Source: an uncultured Bacteroidia bacterium (GTDB lineage: Bacteria > Bacteroidota > Bacteroidia > Bacteroidales > UBA932). Taken from it: a stretch of DNA of 64,000 bases. This document shows, in pieces, positions 17,163-27,181 of this stretch. Each line of letters opens with the position of its first letter. Position 1 is the first letter of the stretch. The stretch spans positions 186,001 to 250,000 of the forward strand of contig CADAIT010000001.1 in NCBI GenBank assembly GCA_902788095.1. The letters are read 5' to 3'. The position numbers and the translations under genes are program-made. The notes under the pieces are model-generated. The model was not told the DNA's origin and searched no databases. It saw nothing but the letters and a program-made list of their open reading frames with translations.

Positions 17163-20147
17163 CTAAAAAGGTCGGCGACCGCCACCGGGACCGCCCTGGC
17201 CCATGCGGGCGCGCATCTGCCGGCCGGCCTCGCCGAAATTGCCGAAACGATAGGTAAAGGACAGCATGATATAGCGGCCCAGGGTGTTGTTGAGCACTTC
17301 CTGATGGTAGTTGGCCGTATCGCTTACGGTGAGGTTCTTGGCACGGTCCAGGATGTCATAGGCCTTCAGGGACAGGGTGGCCCTGCGCTTGAACAGGGGC
17401 GTGGAGACACCCGCATTCCAGATAAACTGTGCCGGCGGAGCGGAAGTGTAGCCGTTATACCAGTTATAGTCGGCATCGGTGGAGAGCTCCACGCCGCTTT
17501 GGCCGATGGTCCATTTGAAGGAACCGCTCACCTGGTTGTTCCATGTGGCAGCCACGGCATTCTGCACCGTGTACCAGGGCTTGCTGAAGCGGGTGCGGCC
17601 GCTCACGATGACCTCGATGTTGTCGTTGCGGTACGTGGCCCTGAGACGTTCGGTGATACTGAGCGCACGGGTGTCGTTGGACAGGAAATCCGTCGCCCAC
17701 TGCGCCTTGTTGTCCTCAAAATAATACTGGTGGAACTTGGCATAGTCAAAGTTCTCTCCATCCCAATATCCTGTCATGTCCAGCTGGGAGGCGCCGATGT
17801 AGCTGCCGCTTTTGGAGTAGCTGGCATTGGTCATGTTGGAAATGGAGAAACCGCTCTTGGCGATAGGGGCGTTGATCATCACCCGCACATTGGCGTTGTA
17901 GGAGTTGTTTCCGTTTACGGGGAAAGAATACTGGCGGCCGTTCATATCGTACCACAGGGCGCTCACAATGGGGTTCTGGACGGCGCCGCCCTCCAGGTGA
18001 ACCCGGGCGGTGAAGAAGGTTTTCTTATTGGAGAACTCGATGTCCGAGCGTACGCTGTGGCTGAAATACGGGGTCAGATAGGGGTTGCCCAGCGCCATGC
18101 TCAACGGGTTGGAATTGTCCAGGACCGGCATCAGCTGGCTGGTGGACGGCTGTGCGCTGCGGCCCCAGTAGAACAAACGGACGTTGGCGTTTTCCGTGAA
18201 ATCGTAGAACAGCATGGCCCGCGGCGAGAAATTCCAGCGCTTGTCCGTGTATTCCTTGCCGTTGGTATAATTATAGGTGTTGGTAGGAATGGCCGATGCA
18301 CCCAGCTGCGCGCGCAGTTTGTCGTTCTGGTACATGAACGCCGCCCCGATGTTCTGCGTCAGGCTGCGGTTGGTAATTTTGTTGCTGTAGCTGGCATCGT
18401 ATGTTTCGACGACGGTATCGCCGGTAAGGGGATCCTGGGCCGACGTCTCGTATTTCATGAAGATGTCATTGAGCGAAGGGAAATCCTTCCAGTAATCGAA
18501 GGGCAAGGCGCTGTTGTACACGTCCTTCACCGTTTCGCTCTGTGCCCAGCGGATGGTGTAGCTGCCCTCCAGATAGAAATTGCCGCCCAGGGGTTCCGTA
18601 TATACCAGGCGTCCTCCCACGCTCCGGCTCCTGGACGTCTGGTCTATCCGCTGGTTCACCAAATCCGTCACCTGGGGGGCTCCGCTCACAAAATCCGTGT
18701 TGGTGAGCGACTGGTTATAGCCGGCCAGGCTGTTGTTGGAAATGTTCCAGTCCACATTGGCGCTGATGGTGCGGCCCGGCATGCCCAGGCGCTGGCGGAA
18801 CAGCAGGAAGCCCCGCGTCTGGAAATTCCTGTTGTTGCCGGAATTGTTGGTGAAGCCGTTGTTGGTGCGGCTGTCCTTGCTGTCTTTCCAGGTGTCGAAC
18901 ACCGTCTGCTCCAGATAGTTGCCGCGGCCAAAATTCACCTGCGGCTGGAAAAGGATGGAGGTGTTTTCGCTGAACTTGTGTTCCAGGCGCATGCCAAAGC
19001 GGTGACCGTCCGAGAAGCGGTGGCTCTTGCCGTCGGTGTCCGAGTACAGCGTGCTGCCGTCGGTCAGATATGTTTCCTTGTAGGCGTCCTGCGTCACGTC
19101 CACGATGGAGCCGTTGTACAGGTAGTTGCCGCCCAGATCCATCTTGTCACCCATGAGGTCCCAGTTGCCGTTCACGCCGCCCATCCAGGAAGTGGTGATG
19201 CCGTTGGAGCGCCCCCAACCGCCGCCCATGCGGCCCATACCGCCGCCACCGCCCATCATGGAGTTCATCATGGAGCCGGAAAGGTCGTTGAAACCGCGGT
19301 TGTTGGTGTTGTTTCCGTTGAGAATGATGCTGATTTGGCTGTCCTCGGCAAAACGGCCGCCCATGGCCGCAGCCTGCCATCGCGGCGTGTAGGCATTGCC
19401 GGTGGAAGGAAGGTCCACGCCACCGCCCGCCATGGCGTTGCCGAACAGGCCGTTCATCATGCCCTTCTTAACGGACAGGTCGATGACCGTTTCCTCTTCC
19501 CCGTCGTCGATGCCGGTGAACTCGGCCTGCTCGCTCTTTTTCTTCACCACTTTCACTTTCTCCACCAGCTTGGCCGGGATATTCTGCGAGGCCAGCTGAG
19601 GGTCGTCCAGGAAGAAGGTTTTTCCGCCGATGGTGATTTTGGAGACGGTTTCCCCGTTGGAGGTGATGGTGCCGTCCTCGGACACCTCGATGCCCGGAAG
19701 TTTCTTCAGGAGATCCACCAGCATGTTGTCATCGGATATTTTGAACGACGAGGCGTTGTACTCCACGGTATCCTTCTTGATGACCACCGGATTTCCCACG
19801 GCGCTCACGGAAGCGGCATCCAGCACCTGCCGGTCCTGCTCCAGCTTGACGACGCCCATGTGTATGTCGGCCTTGACGTCCAGGGCCTGCTCATAGGTTT
19901 TGTAACCCATGATTTCCGCACGGAGGGTATATTTTCCGGATTTGACTTTCTCCAGCAGGGCCTTTCCGTCGCTGTCCGACAGCGTATATTTGACCTGTCC
20001 CTTCTCCGGGATGAGGGAAACCGTCGCAAACCCTACCGGGTCCGCATTGGCGGCATCCTGCAACTGGAGTGTAATTTTGTGATTCTGCGCACTCAAGGCA
20101 AAGGCCACGAGCAGGCCTGCAATGGCCGCTGCAAATCTTCTAACCAT
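17163..20147 (-). CDS. Outer-membrane beta-barrel protein with carboxypeptidase-regulatory-like N-terminus
   Basis: A 994-residue exported protein. A signal peptide ends near ALSAQ (residue 20). A carboxypeptidase-D-regulatory-like beta-sandwich follows (about 25-110), then a plug-like segment (about 120-230, containing LVDLLKKLPGIEV) and a long beta-barrel typical of the TonB-receptor-like OMP_b-brl_3 group. A Met/Gly-rich stretch near residues 295-320 and a Gly/Arg-rich tail ending GGGRRPF are typical of this Bacteroidetes family. No substrate is known. Unlike SusC it has no SusD partner beside it. It lies 55 bases downstream of ruvC on the same strand. Confidence 0.8.
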   Translation of the reverse strand: MVRRFAAAIAGLLVAFALSAQNHKITLQLQDAANADPVGFATVSLIPEKGQVKYTLSDSDGKALLEKVKSGKYTLRAEIMGYKTYEQALDVKADIHMGVVKLEQDRQVLDAASVSAVGNPVVIKKDTVEYNASSFKISDDNMLVDLLKKLPGIEVSEDGTITSNGETVSKITIGGKTFFLDDPQLASQNIPAKLVEKVKVVKKKSEQAEFTGIDDGEEETVIDLSVKKGMMNGLFGNAMAGGGVDLPSTGNAYTPRWQAAAMGGRFAEDSQISIILNGNNTNNRGFNDLSGSMMNSMMGGGGGMGRMGGGWGRSNGITTSWMGGVNGNWDLMGDKMDLGGNYLYNGSIVDVTQDAYKETYLTDGSTLYSDTDGKSHRFSDGHRFGMRLEHKFSENTSILFQPQVNFGRGNYLEQTVFDTWKDSKDSRTNNGFTNNSGNNRNFQTRGFLLFRQRLGMPGRTISANVDWNISNNSLAGYNQSLTNTDFVSGAPQVTDLVNQRIDQTSRSRSVGGRLVYTEPLGGNFYLEGSYTIRWAQSETVKDVYNSALPFDYWKDFPSLNDIFMKYETSAQDPLTGDTVVETYDASYSNKITNRSLTQNIGAAFMYQNDKLRAQLGASAIPTNTYNYTNGKEYTDKRWNFSPRAMLFYDFTENANVRLFYWGRSAQPSTSQLMPVLDNSNPLSMALGNPYLTPYFSHSVRSDIEFSNKKTFFTARVHLEGGAVQNPIVSALWYDMNGRQYSFPVNGNNSYNANVRVMINAPIAKSGFSISNMTNASYSKSGSYIGASQLDMTGYWDGENFDYAKFHQYYFEDNKAQWATDFLSNDTRALSITERLRATYRNDNIEVIVSGRTRFSKPWYTVQNAVAATWNNQVSGSFKWTIGQSGVELSTDADYNWYNGYTSAPPAQFIWNAGVSTPLFKRRATLSLKAYDILDRAKNLTVSDTANYHQEVLNNTLGRYIMLSFTYRFGNFGEAGRQMRARMGQGGPGGGRRPF

Positions 20148-20201
20148 AAATTCTTTTATACTAGCTCTCCTTTGACACCGCAAAGGGACTCAAGTTTAAT
20201 C

Positions 20202-20756
20202 CTATTTGGAAATTCTTTCCGGATGATCTTTCAGGAACTGCTCCCATCCGCCCTTGCCTTTGGGAACGGATACGGGGCGGGAGGTCTCGAAATGGTGGCA
20301 CAGGGCGATGGCGAGGGCATCCGTGGCATCCAGGTGCTTGCTTTCCAGTTTGACGCCCAGCGTTTTTTCCAGCATCAGCTGCACCTGTTCCTTGGAGGCG
20401 GCCCCATTGCCCACGATGGCCTCCTTGGCCTTCCGGGGGGCGTATTCGGTGACATCGGCCACACCATACTCCTTGGCGGCCAGGATGGCGGCTCCCTGCG
20501 CGCGGCCCAGTTTCAGGACCACCTGCGCGTTTTTCCCGTAAAAGGGGCTCTCGATGGCCAGTTCCGTGGGGTGGTAATTTTTGCACACCTCGCCGATGCA
20601 CTCGTATATGGACTGGAGCTTGGCATAGGCATCCGCCTCCTTGCGCAAATCCAGTACGCCCATGTCCACGTAGGAGGCCTTTTTGCCCTCCACGCGGATG
20701 ATTCCGAAGCCCAGCAACTGGGTGCCCGGGTCTATGCCGAGTATGACGCGTTCCAT
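20202..20756 (-). CDS. ruvC: Holliday junction resolvase RuvC
   Basis: A 184-residue crossover-junction endonuclease that resolves Holliday junctions with RuvAB. The acidic active site is visible: Asp9 in GIDPGT, Glu69 in AIESPF and the DATDALAIA aspartates near residues 143-146. A minus-strand TATATTTG box at 20774-20767 lies about ten bases before the ATG. The final residues are lysine-rich and end before the beta-barrel gene begins. Length and motifs are entirely normal. Confidence 0.95.
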   Translation of the reverse strand: MERVILGIDPGTQLLGFGIIRVEGKKASYVDMGVLDLRKEADAYAKLQSIYECIGEVCKNYHPTELAIESPFYGKNAQVVLKLGRAQGAAILAAKEYGVADVTEYAPRKAKEAIVGNGAASKEQVQLMLEKTLGVKLESKHLDATDALAIALCHHFETSRPVSVPKGKGGWEQFLKDHPERISK

Positions 20757-20766
20757 AAAAGCGCTG

Positions 20767-20774
20767 CAAATATA
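20767..20774 (-). promoter_or_regulatory. Promoter -7 box of ruvC
   Basis: TATATTTG read on the minus strand, ten bases before the ruvC ATG. Confidence 0.55.
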
Positions 20775-20870
20775 CTATTTTGCACCGGGATTCGCAAGGG
20801 CTTGATTATCCGTACAAATCGTATAAAAAATGTAACATGGTAACATCCGTTGCATCAAATGAAACATCCC

Positions 20871-20905
20871 TTTGCTGGGCTTGCCGATTTTCCACCTTAT
20901 ATTTG
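20871..20905 (+). promoter_or_regulatory. Promoter of the fructan utilisation locus
   Basis: A TTTG at 20871-20874 and TATATTTG at 20898-20905 give the Bacteroidetes -33/-7 pair, with a spacer slightly longer than usual. The leader to the SusC ATG is about 45 bases. The hybrid regulator encoded at the far end of the locus probably acts here; no repeat-type operator is evident by eye. Confidence 0.55.
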
Positions 20906-20955
20906 CGGGAGCGAAAACCACCGCTCCCGGACACGGAACTACTAACCATTATAAT

Positions 20956-23900
20956 ATGTTCAAACTCAAGTCTATTTTACTTTCGGTCCTTCTGCTGACG
21001 GGCTTCACCGCCTTTGCCCAGCAGATTACGGTCACCGGCGTGGTGACCTCATCGACCGACGGCTACGGCGTGATTGGCGCCGCAGTCATGGAAAAGGGAA
21101 CCACCAACGGTACTACGACGGACTTTGACGGCAACTTCACCATCACGGTGAAAGAAGGTGCCGTCCTGGTCTTCTCTTCTATCGGTTACACCACCTTGGA
21201 ACTTCCCGCCCAAGCCCAGATGGCCGTGGTGATGGAGGAAGACAGCCAGCTTCTGAATGAAGTGGTGGTCACCGGTTACACCGTTCAGCGTAAGGCCGAC
21301 CTCACCGGCGCCATCTCCACCGTGAATACGGAAGACCTGGCCAAGCAGAACGAGAACAACCCCGTGAAAGCCCTCCAGGGCCGCGTCCCGGGCATGAACA
21401 TCACGGCCGACGGTTCTCCTTCCGGTGCAGCGACGGTCCGCATCCGCGGTATCGGCACCCTGAACGACAACGACCCGTTGTACATCATCGACGGCGTTCC
21501 CACCAAAGCCGGCATGCACGAGCTCAACGGTAACGATATCGAGAGCATCCAGGTGCTGAAAGACGCCGCATCCGCTTCCATTTATGGTAGCCGGGCAGCA
21601 AACGGTGTCATCATCATCACCACCAAAGGCGGTAAGGAAGGAAAGGTGAAAGTGGACTTTGACGCCAGCGTGGCCGCCCAGACCTACATGAACCGCATGC
21701 AGGTGCTCAACGCCGAGGAATTCGGCCGCGTGATGTGGCAGGGCTACGTGAACGACGGCCTGAATCCCAACATGAACGCCCTGGGTTATGTGTACGACTG
21801 GGGCTACGATGCCAACGGCAACCCTGCCCTGCACAGCGTCCGCATGAACAAATACCTGGACGCCGCCGGCAAAACGCCCGCCAGCGATACCGACTGGTTC
21901 AAGGAAACCACCCGTACCGGTATCATTCAACAGTACAACCTCTCGCTGAGCAATGGCTCCGAACGCGGCAATTCCTTCTTCTCCCTAGGTTATTACAAGA
22001 ATGACGGTGTTATCAAATACTCCGATTTCTCCCGTCTGAGCGCCCGTATCAACACAGACTATAAACTCCTGAAAATCGGCGATCGCAACATTGTGACCAT
22101 CGGCGAGCATTTCACGGTAAACCGCACCTCCGAGGTGCAGGCCCCGGGCGGATTCCTGGAGAATGTGCTCCAGTTCAACCCGTCCATCCCCGTGTACACC
22201 ACCGACGGTGATTTCGCCGGTCCCGTGGGCGGCTATGCCGACCGTGAGAACCCCCTCGCGCGCCTCAAACGCAACGCTGACAACCGTTACTCCTATTGGA
22301 GAATTTTTGGTGACGCCTTCCTGAACATCAACCCGCTCAAGGGCCTCAACATCAAGACCACCTTCGGTATCGACTACGCCCAGAAAGAGCAGCGCATCTT
22401 CACTTATCCGGTAACGGAAGGTACGGTAGCCAACCCTACCAATGCCGTGGAAGGCAAGCAGGAACACTGGCTCAAATGGATGTGGAACGCCATCGCCACC
22501 TACAACATGGAGATTGGCAAGCACCGCGCCGACTTCCTTGTGGGTACGGAAATCAACCGTGAAAAGGATACCTGGTTCAGCGGCAAGGCCTACGACTTCG
22601 CCGTCCTGAATCCCGACTACATGTGGCCCAGCGCTGCTGTAGGCGAGGCAGAAGCCTATGGAGGCGGCGGTGGATTCACCCTGGTTTCCTTCTTCGGAAA
22701 AGCCAACTACAACTTCGCAGACCGCTACCTGGCCAGCGTTACAGTCCGTTACGACGGTTCCAGCCGATTCGGCCGCAACAACCGCTTCGGTCTGTTCCCT
22801 TCCGTCTCCCTGGGTTGGAGAATTGACAAAGAGTCCTTCATGGAAGACGCCACCTGGCTGGAGAACCTGAAGCTCCGCGCCAGCTGGGGCCAGACCGGTA
22901 ACCAGGAAATCGCCAACGTAGCCCGCTACACACTGTACGAGAGCAACTACGGCGAGGCCGGTTTCGGCGGACAGAGCTATGGTACCAGCTACGACATTGA
23001 AGGCACCAACGGCGGCAAGACGCTGCCCAGCGGCTTCAAGCGCAACCAGCTGGGCAACGACAACCTGAAGTGGGAAACCACCACCCAGACCAACGTGGGT
23101 TTGGACTTTGCCATGTTCAAGAGCGCCCTCTACGGTTCCTTCGAAGCTTACTACAAGAAGACCACCGACATTCTGGTGTACATGCCCGGTATCGGTGTCA
23201 TGGGTGAAGGCGCTTCCCAGTGGATCAACGCCGGTGCCATGGACAACAAGGGTCTGGAATTCAACATCGGCTACCGCGGTGAGGTAGGCGACTTCCAGTA
23301 CGACCTGGCCGGCAACATCGGCACCTATGATAATAAAGTGACCAAACTGCCTGACACCATCGCCGCCGCCGGCACCTTCGGCGGAAACGGCGTGGAAAGC
23401 GTGGTAGGTCATCCCAGGGACGCACAGGTAGGTTATGTGTACGACGGCATCTTCAAGAGCCAGGAGGAAATTGACAACCACGCCGTGCAGAACGGCGCAG
23501 GCCTGGGCCGTATCCGCTGGAAAGACCTCAACAACGACGGCATCATCAACGAAAAGGACCAGAAATGGATTTACTCCCCCGTTCCGGCCTTCACCTGGGG
23601 CCTGAACATTTATCTGCAGTACAAGAATTTTGACCTCACCATGTTCTGGCAGGGTGTCCAGGGCGTGGATGTCATCAGCGACTTCAAGAAGCAGACCGAT
23701 ATCTGGAGCGGCCTCAACATTTCCAACCTGAACAAGGGCCGCCGCATCCTGGATGCCTGGAGCCCCAGCAACATGGCTTCCAACATCCCCGCCGTGAGCA
23801 CCATGGACAACAACAACGAGAAGCGCGTGTCCTCCTACTTCGTGGAAGACGGCTCCTTCGCCAAGCTGCGCAACATCCAGGTGGGCTACAACTTCCCCAA

Positions 23901-24066
23901 ACGGATTTGCGAAACCCTGCACATGACCCGTCTGAGACTGTATGTATCGGCCCAGAACCTGCTCACCATCAGAAGCAGCAAGTTCACCGGCGTGGATCCG
24001 GAGAACCCGAACTTCGGCTATCCTATCTCTACCAACGTGACGATGGGTATCAATGTTTCCTTCTAA
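20956..24066 (+). CDS. susC: SusC/RagA-type TonB-dependent outer-membrane transporter
   Basis: A 1036-residue transporter that imports glycan oligosaccharides with its SusD lid. A signal peptide ends at AFAQQ; a carboxypeptidase-regulatory-like domain follows (about residues 24-100), then the TonB-box region, a plug domain with the SusC-type motifs LQGRVPGMNI and IRGIGTLNDNDPLYIIDGVP, and a roughly 22-strand barrel ending in the aromatic residue of GINVSF. I place the start at 20956 because the upstream extension has no signal sequence and crosses the promoter. The gene leads the fructan locus, followed by SusD after 13 bases. Confidence 0.95.
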   Translation: MFKLKSILLSVLLLTGFTAFAQQITVTGVVTSSTDGYGVIGAAVMEKGTTNGTTTDFDGNFTITVKEGAVLVFSSIGYTTLELPAQAQMAVVMEEDSQLLNEVVVTGYTVQRKADLTGAISTVNTEDLAKQNENNPVKALQGRVPGMNITADGSPSGAATVRIRGIGTLNDNDPLYIIDGVPTKAGMHELNGNDIESIQVLKDAASASIYGSRAANGVIIITTKGGKEGKVKVDFDASVAAQTYMNRMQVLNAEEFGRVMWQGYVNDGLNPNMNALGYVYDWGYDANGNPALHSVRMNKYLDAAGKTPASDTDWFKETTRTGIIQQYNLSLSNGSERGNSFFSLGYYKNDGVIKYSDFSRLSARINTDYKLLKIGDRNIVTIGEHFTVNRTSEVQAPGGFLENVLQFNPSIPVYTTDGDFAGPVGGYADRENPLARLKRNADNRYSYWRIFGDAFLNINPLKGLNIKTTFGIDYAQKEQRIFTYPVTEGTVANPTNAVEGKQEHWLKWMWNAIATYNMEIGKHRADFLVGTEINREKDTWFSGKAYDFAVLNPDYMWPSAAVGEAEAYGGGGGFTLVSFFGKANYNFADRYLASVTVRYDGSSRFGRNNRFGLFPSVSLGWRIDKESFMEDATWLENLKLRASWGQTGNQEIANVARYTLYESNYGEAGFGGQSYGTSYDIEGTNGGKTLPSGFKRNQLGNDNLKWETTTQTNVGLDFAMFKSALYGSFEAYYKKTTDILVYMPGIGVMGEGASQWINAGAMDNKGLEFNIGYRGEVGDFQYDLAGNIGTYDNKVTKLPDTIAAAGTFGGNGVESVVGHPRDAQVGYVYDGIFKSQEEIDNHAVQNGAGLGRIRWKDLNNDGIINEKDQKWIYSPVPAFTWGLNIYLQYKNFDLTMFWQGVQGVDVISDFKKQTDIWSGLNISNLNKGRRILDAWSPSNMASNIPAVSTMDNNNEKRVSSYFVEDGSFAKLRNIQVGYNFPKRICETLHMTRLRLYVSAQNLLTIRSSKFTGVDPENPNFGYPISTNVTMGINVSF

Positions 24067-24079
24067 TGCACTACCGATT

Positions 24080-25772
24080 ATGAGAAAGTATATTTCCATC
24101 CTATATATGGGCCTGGCTTGCTGCATGGCACTTTCCTGCAACAAGATGCTCTCCGAGCAGGTTCCCCAGGCGACGCTGAGCGACGAGCAGGTGAAAGACC
24201 CCGCCAATGCGGAAGGCATGGTGGTGGCCGCCTACGCCATCTTCACCTCGGCCGAGGATATCAACTCCTCCTTCTCCATGTGGAACTTCGACGTGCGTTC
24301 CGACGACGCCTACAAGGGCGGCAACGGCACCAGCGACGGCGACGTTTTCCACCAGCTGGAAATCCAGCAGGGTGTCCTCACCACCAACTGGAACATCAAC
24401 GACATGTGGGTCCGCCTGTACAACAGCCTTTCCCGCGTGAACAGTGCCCTCGCCCTCCTGAACGAGTGCGACGAAAGCTTCGCCATGAAGGAACAGCGTA
24501 TTGCCGAAATGCGTTTCCTGCGCGGTTACGGCCACTTCCTCCTCAAGCGCCTGTACAAGAACATCCCGTTCGTGATCAATCCCAACCTCACCTACGACGA
24601 GTACAACGCCCTGTCCAACACCACCTACACCAACGACCAGGGCTGGCAGCTCATCATTGACGATGTGAAAGCCGCCTACGACGTGCTGCCGGCCGTGCAG
24701 GCCGACAAAGGCCGTCCTACCAAGGCCGCTGCCGCCGCGTTCCTGGCCAAGCTGTACCTGTACAAGGCCTATCGTCAGGACGACCCTGCCACCAACAAGG
24801 TGACCTCCATCAATGAGGAAGACCTGAAGAAGGTCATCGAATACACCGACGTTTCCCTTTACGGCAACTATGACCTGGAAGACGACATCCACAACAACTT
24901 CCGCCCGGAAGAGATGTACGAGAACGGCAAGGAGAGCATCTGGGCTATCCAGTACTCCCGCAACGACGGTTCCACCTACGGCAACCTGAACTGGAGCTAC
25001 GGCCTTATCGGCCCCAGCATCGACAACGTTACCGACGGAGCCTGCGACTTCTACAAGCCCAGCCAGAATCTGGTGAACGCTTTCCGCACCGGTGCCGACG
25101 GTCTTCCTTTCCTGGACGGCTTCAATGAGAAGGACTACAGCTTCGGTGACAATGCAGACCCCCGTCTGTTCCTCACCGTGGGCATGCCCGGCCTTCCTTA
25201 CATGTTCAACAAGAACTTCATCCAGGACGAGACCAAACAGTGGAGCCGCGGCAACGGCCTGTACGGCTACTACATCAGCCTCAAGCAGAACGTGGATCCC
25301 GCCCTCGTGGGTGAATACCTCATCAAGGGTTCCTACTGGGCCTCTTCCATGAACCGCATCGTCTTCCGCTATGCCGATGTGCTCCTGGAGCGTGCCGAAG
25401 CGTATGCCCAGCTGGGCGAAAGCGGAAAGGCCATCGATCTGGTGAACCAGATTCGCAGGCGTGCCGCTTCCTCTACCCAGATGTTCTCCGATTATCCTTC
25501 CCGCTACGGCGTCAAACAACGCCACCACCATCAAGATTGTGAAGATGGAACGCCGTCTGGAGATGGGTATGGAGTGCGAGCGTTTCTTCGACCTGGTGCG
25601 CTGGGGCGACGCCGCTACCGTCCTGAACAAATACTTCGCCGAGGAGGCCGACAACTGCACCATCTACCGCGATGCCAGGTTCACGGCCGACAAGGATGAG
25701 TACCTGCCCATCCCCGCCTCTCAGATTGCCGCATCCAACGGCCATTATACGCAGAACATTGGTAACTGGTGA
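24080..25772 (+). pseudogene. susD: SusD-family glycan-binding lipoprotein, frameshifted near the 3' end
   Basis: The outer-membrane lipoprotein that caps SusC and binds glycan. The signal peptide ends at a lipobox with Cys20 (MALSC). Helical SusD-type sequence runs intact to about 25500. There the frame changes at a CCC run (25500-25502): the reading frame continues as an implausible Arg/His-rich tail to 25699, whereas the typical SusD C-terminus, with KMERRLEMGMECERFFDLVRW and ending near 25772, is encoded in the next frame. Removing one C restores a continuous protein. This is either a sequencing or assembly error or a recent single-base mutation; all other genes of the locus are intact, which favours error or a very young mutation. 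Confidence 0.85.
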
Positions 25773-25787
25773 TAATCGATGCATACC

Positions 25788-27176
25788 ATGAAACACAAAT
25801 TACTCTATATCGCTGCGGCCGTGCTTTGTCTTGCCGGCTGCGCCAAGAAATCCGTGAGCGACCTCAAACTGAGCGGCGACTGCCTGGTTCAGTCCATCGC
25901 CCTGGATAACTTCACCGGCATTGTGGACCTGCCCACCCGAACCATTGTGGTACGGCTTCCGGAAGTATATGCCACCTCCGAGATGGAAATCACGGAACTC
26001 ACCCTGTCCCAAGGCGCCACCGCGAATGTGGTCAAGGGCCAGAAGCTGAACATGGACGCCGCCAAAGGCATCCATGTGACCAACGGCGACGCCGCCATTG
26101 ACTGGACGCTGAGCGTCATGCACGACGAAGCCCGCATCCTGCACTTTGTCCTGAACGACATCTATACCGGCACCATCGACCAGGAAGCCAAGACCATTTC
26201 CGCCTTTGTTCCCAAGTCGGAAGGCATCAATGCCCTGGTACCCACCATCGTCATCAGCCAGAACGCCACCATCACGCCGCTTTCCGGCGTGCCGCAGGAC
26301 TTCACCGAGCCCGTGCAGTACACCGTGACCAACAACTCTGCCAAGAGCGTGTACACGGTGAACGTGACGGCAATCGACAAGCCCAAGGCCCTGTTCATCG
26401 GCGAGCCCGCCAACATGAACGACCTGGATCCCGAGGCCGGCGCAGCCTGCCAGTGGATGCTGTCCAACGTGCCCGGCGCCCTGTACACCAGCTTTGCCGA
26501 CTTCCAGGCCGGCACCGTGGAGCTCGATGAATGCCAGATTATCTGGTGGCACTACCACATGGACGGCGGTGTGGACGGCCACGACAACTTTGTGGCCAAG
26601 GCTCCTTATGCCCTGGAGGCCGTGAACCAGCTCCGCGCTTACTATGAGAACGGCGGTGCGTTCTTCCTCACCCGTTATGCCACCAACCTGCCGTCCTTCA
26701 TCGGCGCCACCGGTGATGACGAGTGGACCACCCCGAACAACTGCTGGGGCCAGAACGAAGACGGCGCAGAGCGCTGCTGGGGTCCTTGGGACTTCAACAT
26801 CTTCGGTGGCCAGAACGACCATCCGCTGTACAGCGGCCTCATCGCCGGTGATGATGCCAACAAGGTCTATTGCACCGACAACGGCTATCACATCACCAAC
26901 TCCACGGCCCAGTACCATATTGGTACCGACTGGGGCGACTACAAAGACCACGCAGCCTGGGAAGCCCGCACGGGCGCCAAGATTCTGGGCGTAGGCGGTG
27001 ACAGGGCCGTCGTGGCCTGGGAGTATCCTGCCAAGGACGGCAAGGGCGGCATCATCTGCATCGGCTCCGGCTGCTACGACTGGTATTCCTACATGTTCGA
27101 GCCCGAATATGAGGAGCACTTCCACAAGAACATCGCCATTATGACGCAGAACGCTATTAACTATCTGACCAAGTAG
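25788..27176 (+). CDS. DUF4960 surface glycan-binding lipoprotein
   Basis: A 462-residue lipoprotein (lipobox LAGC, Cys18). The N-terminal half reads as two bacterial Ig-like or DUF5018-like beta-sandwich segments (about residues 25-200). From about 205 the sequence IDKPKALFIGEPANMNDLD opens a DUF4960 domain that extends to the end. In Bacteroides levan loci the protein at this position (BT1761) binds levan at the cell surface with SusC/D, and I infer the same here. It starts 15 bases after the restored SusD frame and is followed by a GH32 gene after five bases. Confidence 0.8.
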   Translation: MKHKLLYIAAAVLCLAGCAKKSVSDLKLSGDCLVQSIALDNFTGIVDLPTRTIVVRLPEVYATSEMEITELTLSQGATANVVKGQKLNMDAAKGIHVTNGDAAIDWTLSVMHDEARILHFVLNDIYTGTIDQEAKTISAFVPKSEGINALVPTIVISQNATITPLSGVPQDFTEPVQYTVTNNSAKSVYTVNVTAIDKPKALFIGEPANMNDLDPEAGAACQWMLSNVPGALYTSFADFQAGTVELDECQIIWWHYHMDGGVDGHDNFVAKAPYALEAVNQLRAYYENGGAFFLTRYATNLPSFIGATGDDEWTTPNNCWGQNEDGAERCWGPWDFNIFGGQNDHPLYSGLIAGDDANKVYCTDNGYHITNSTAQYHIGTDWGDYKDHAAWEARTGAKILGVGGDRAVVAWEYPAKDGKGGIICIGSGCYDWYSYMFEPEYEEHFHKNIAIMTQNAINYLTK

Positions 27177-27181
27177 AAGTT

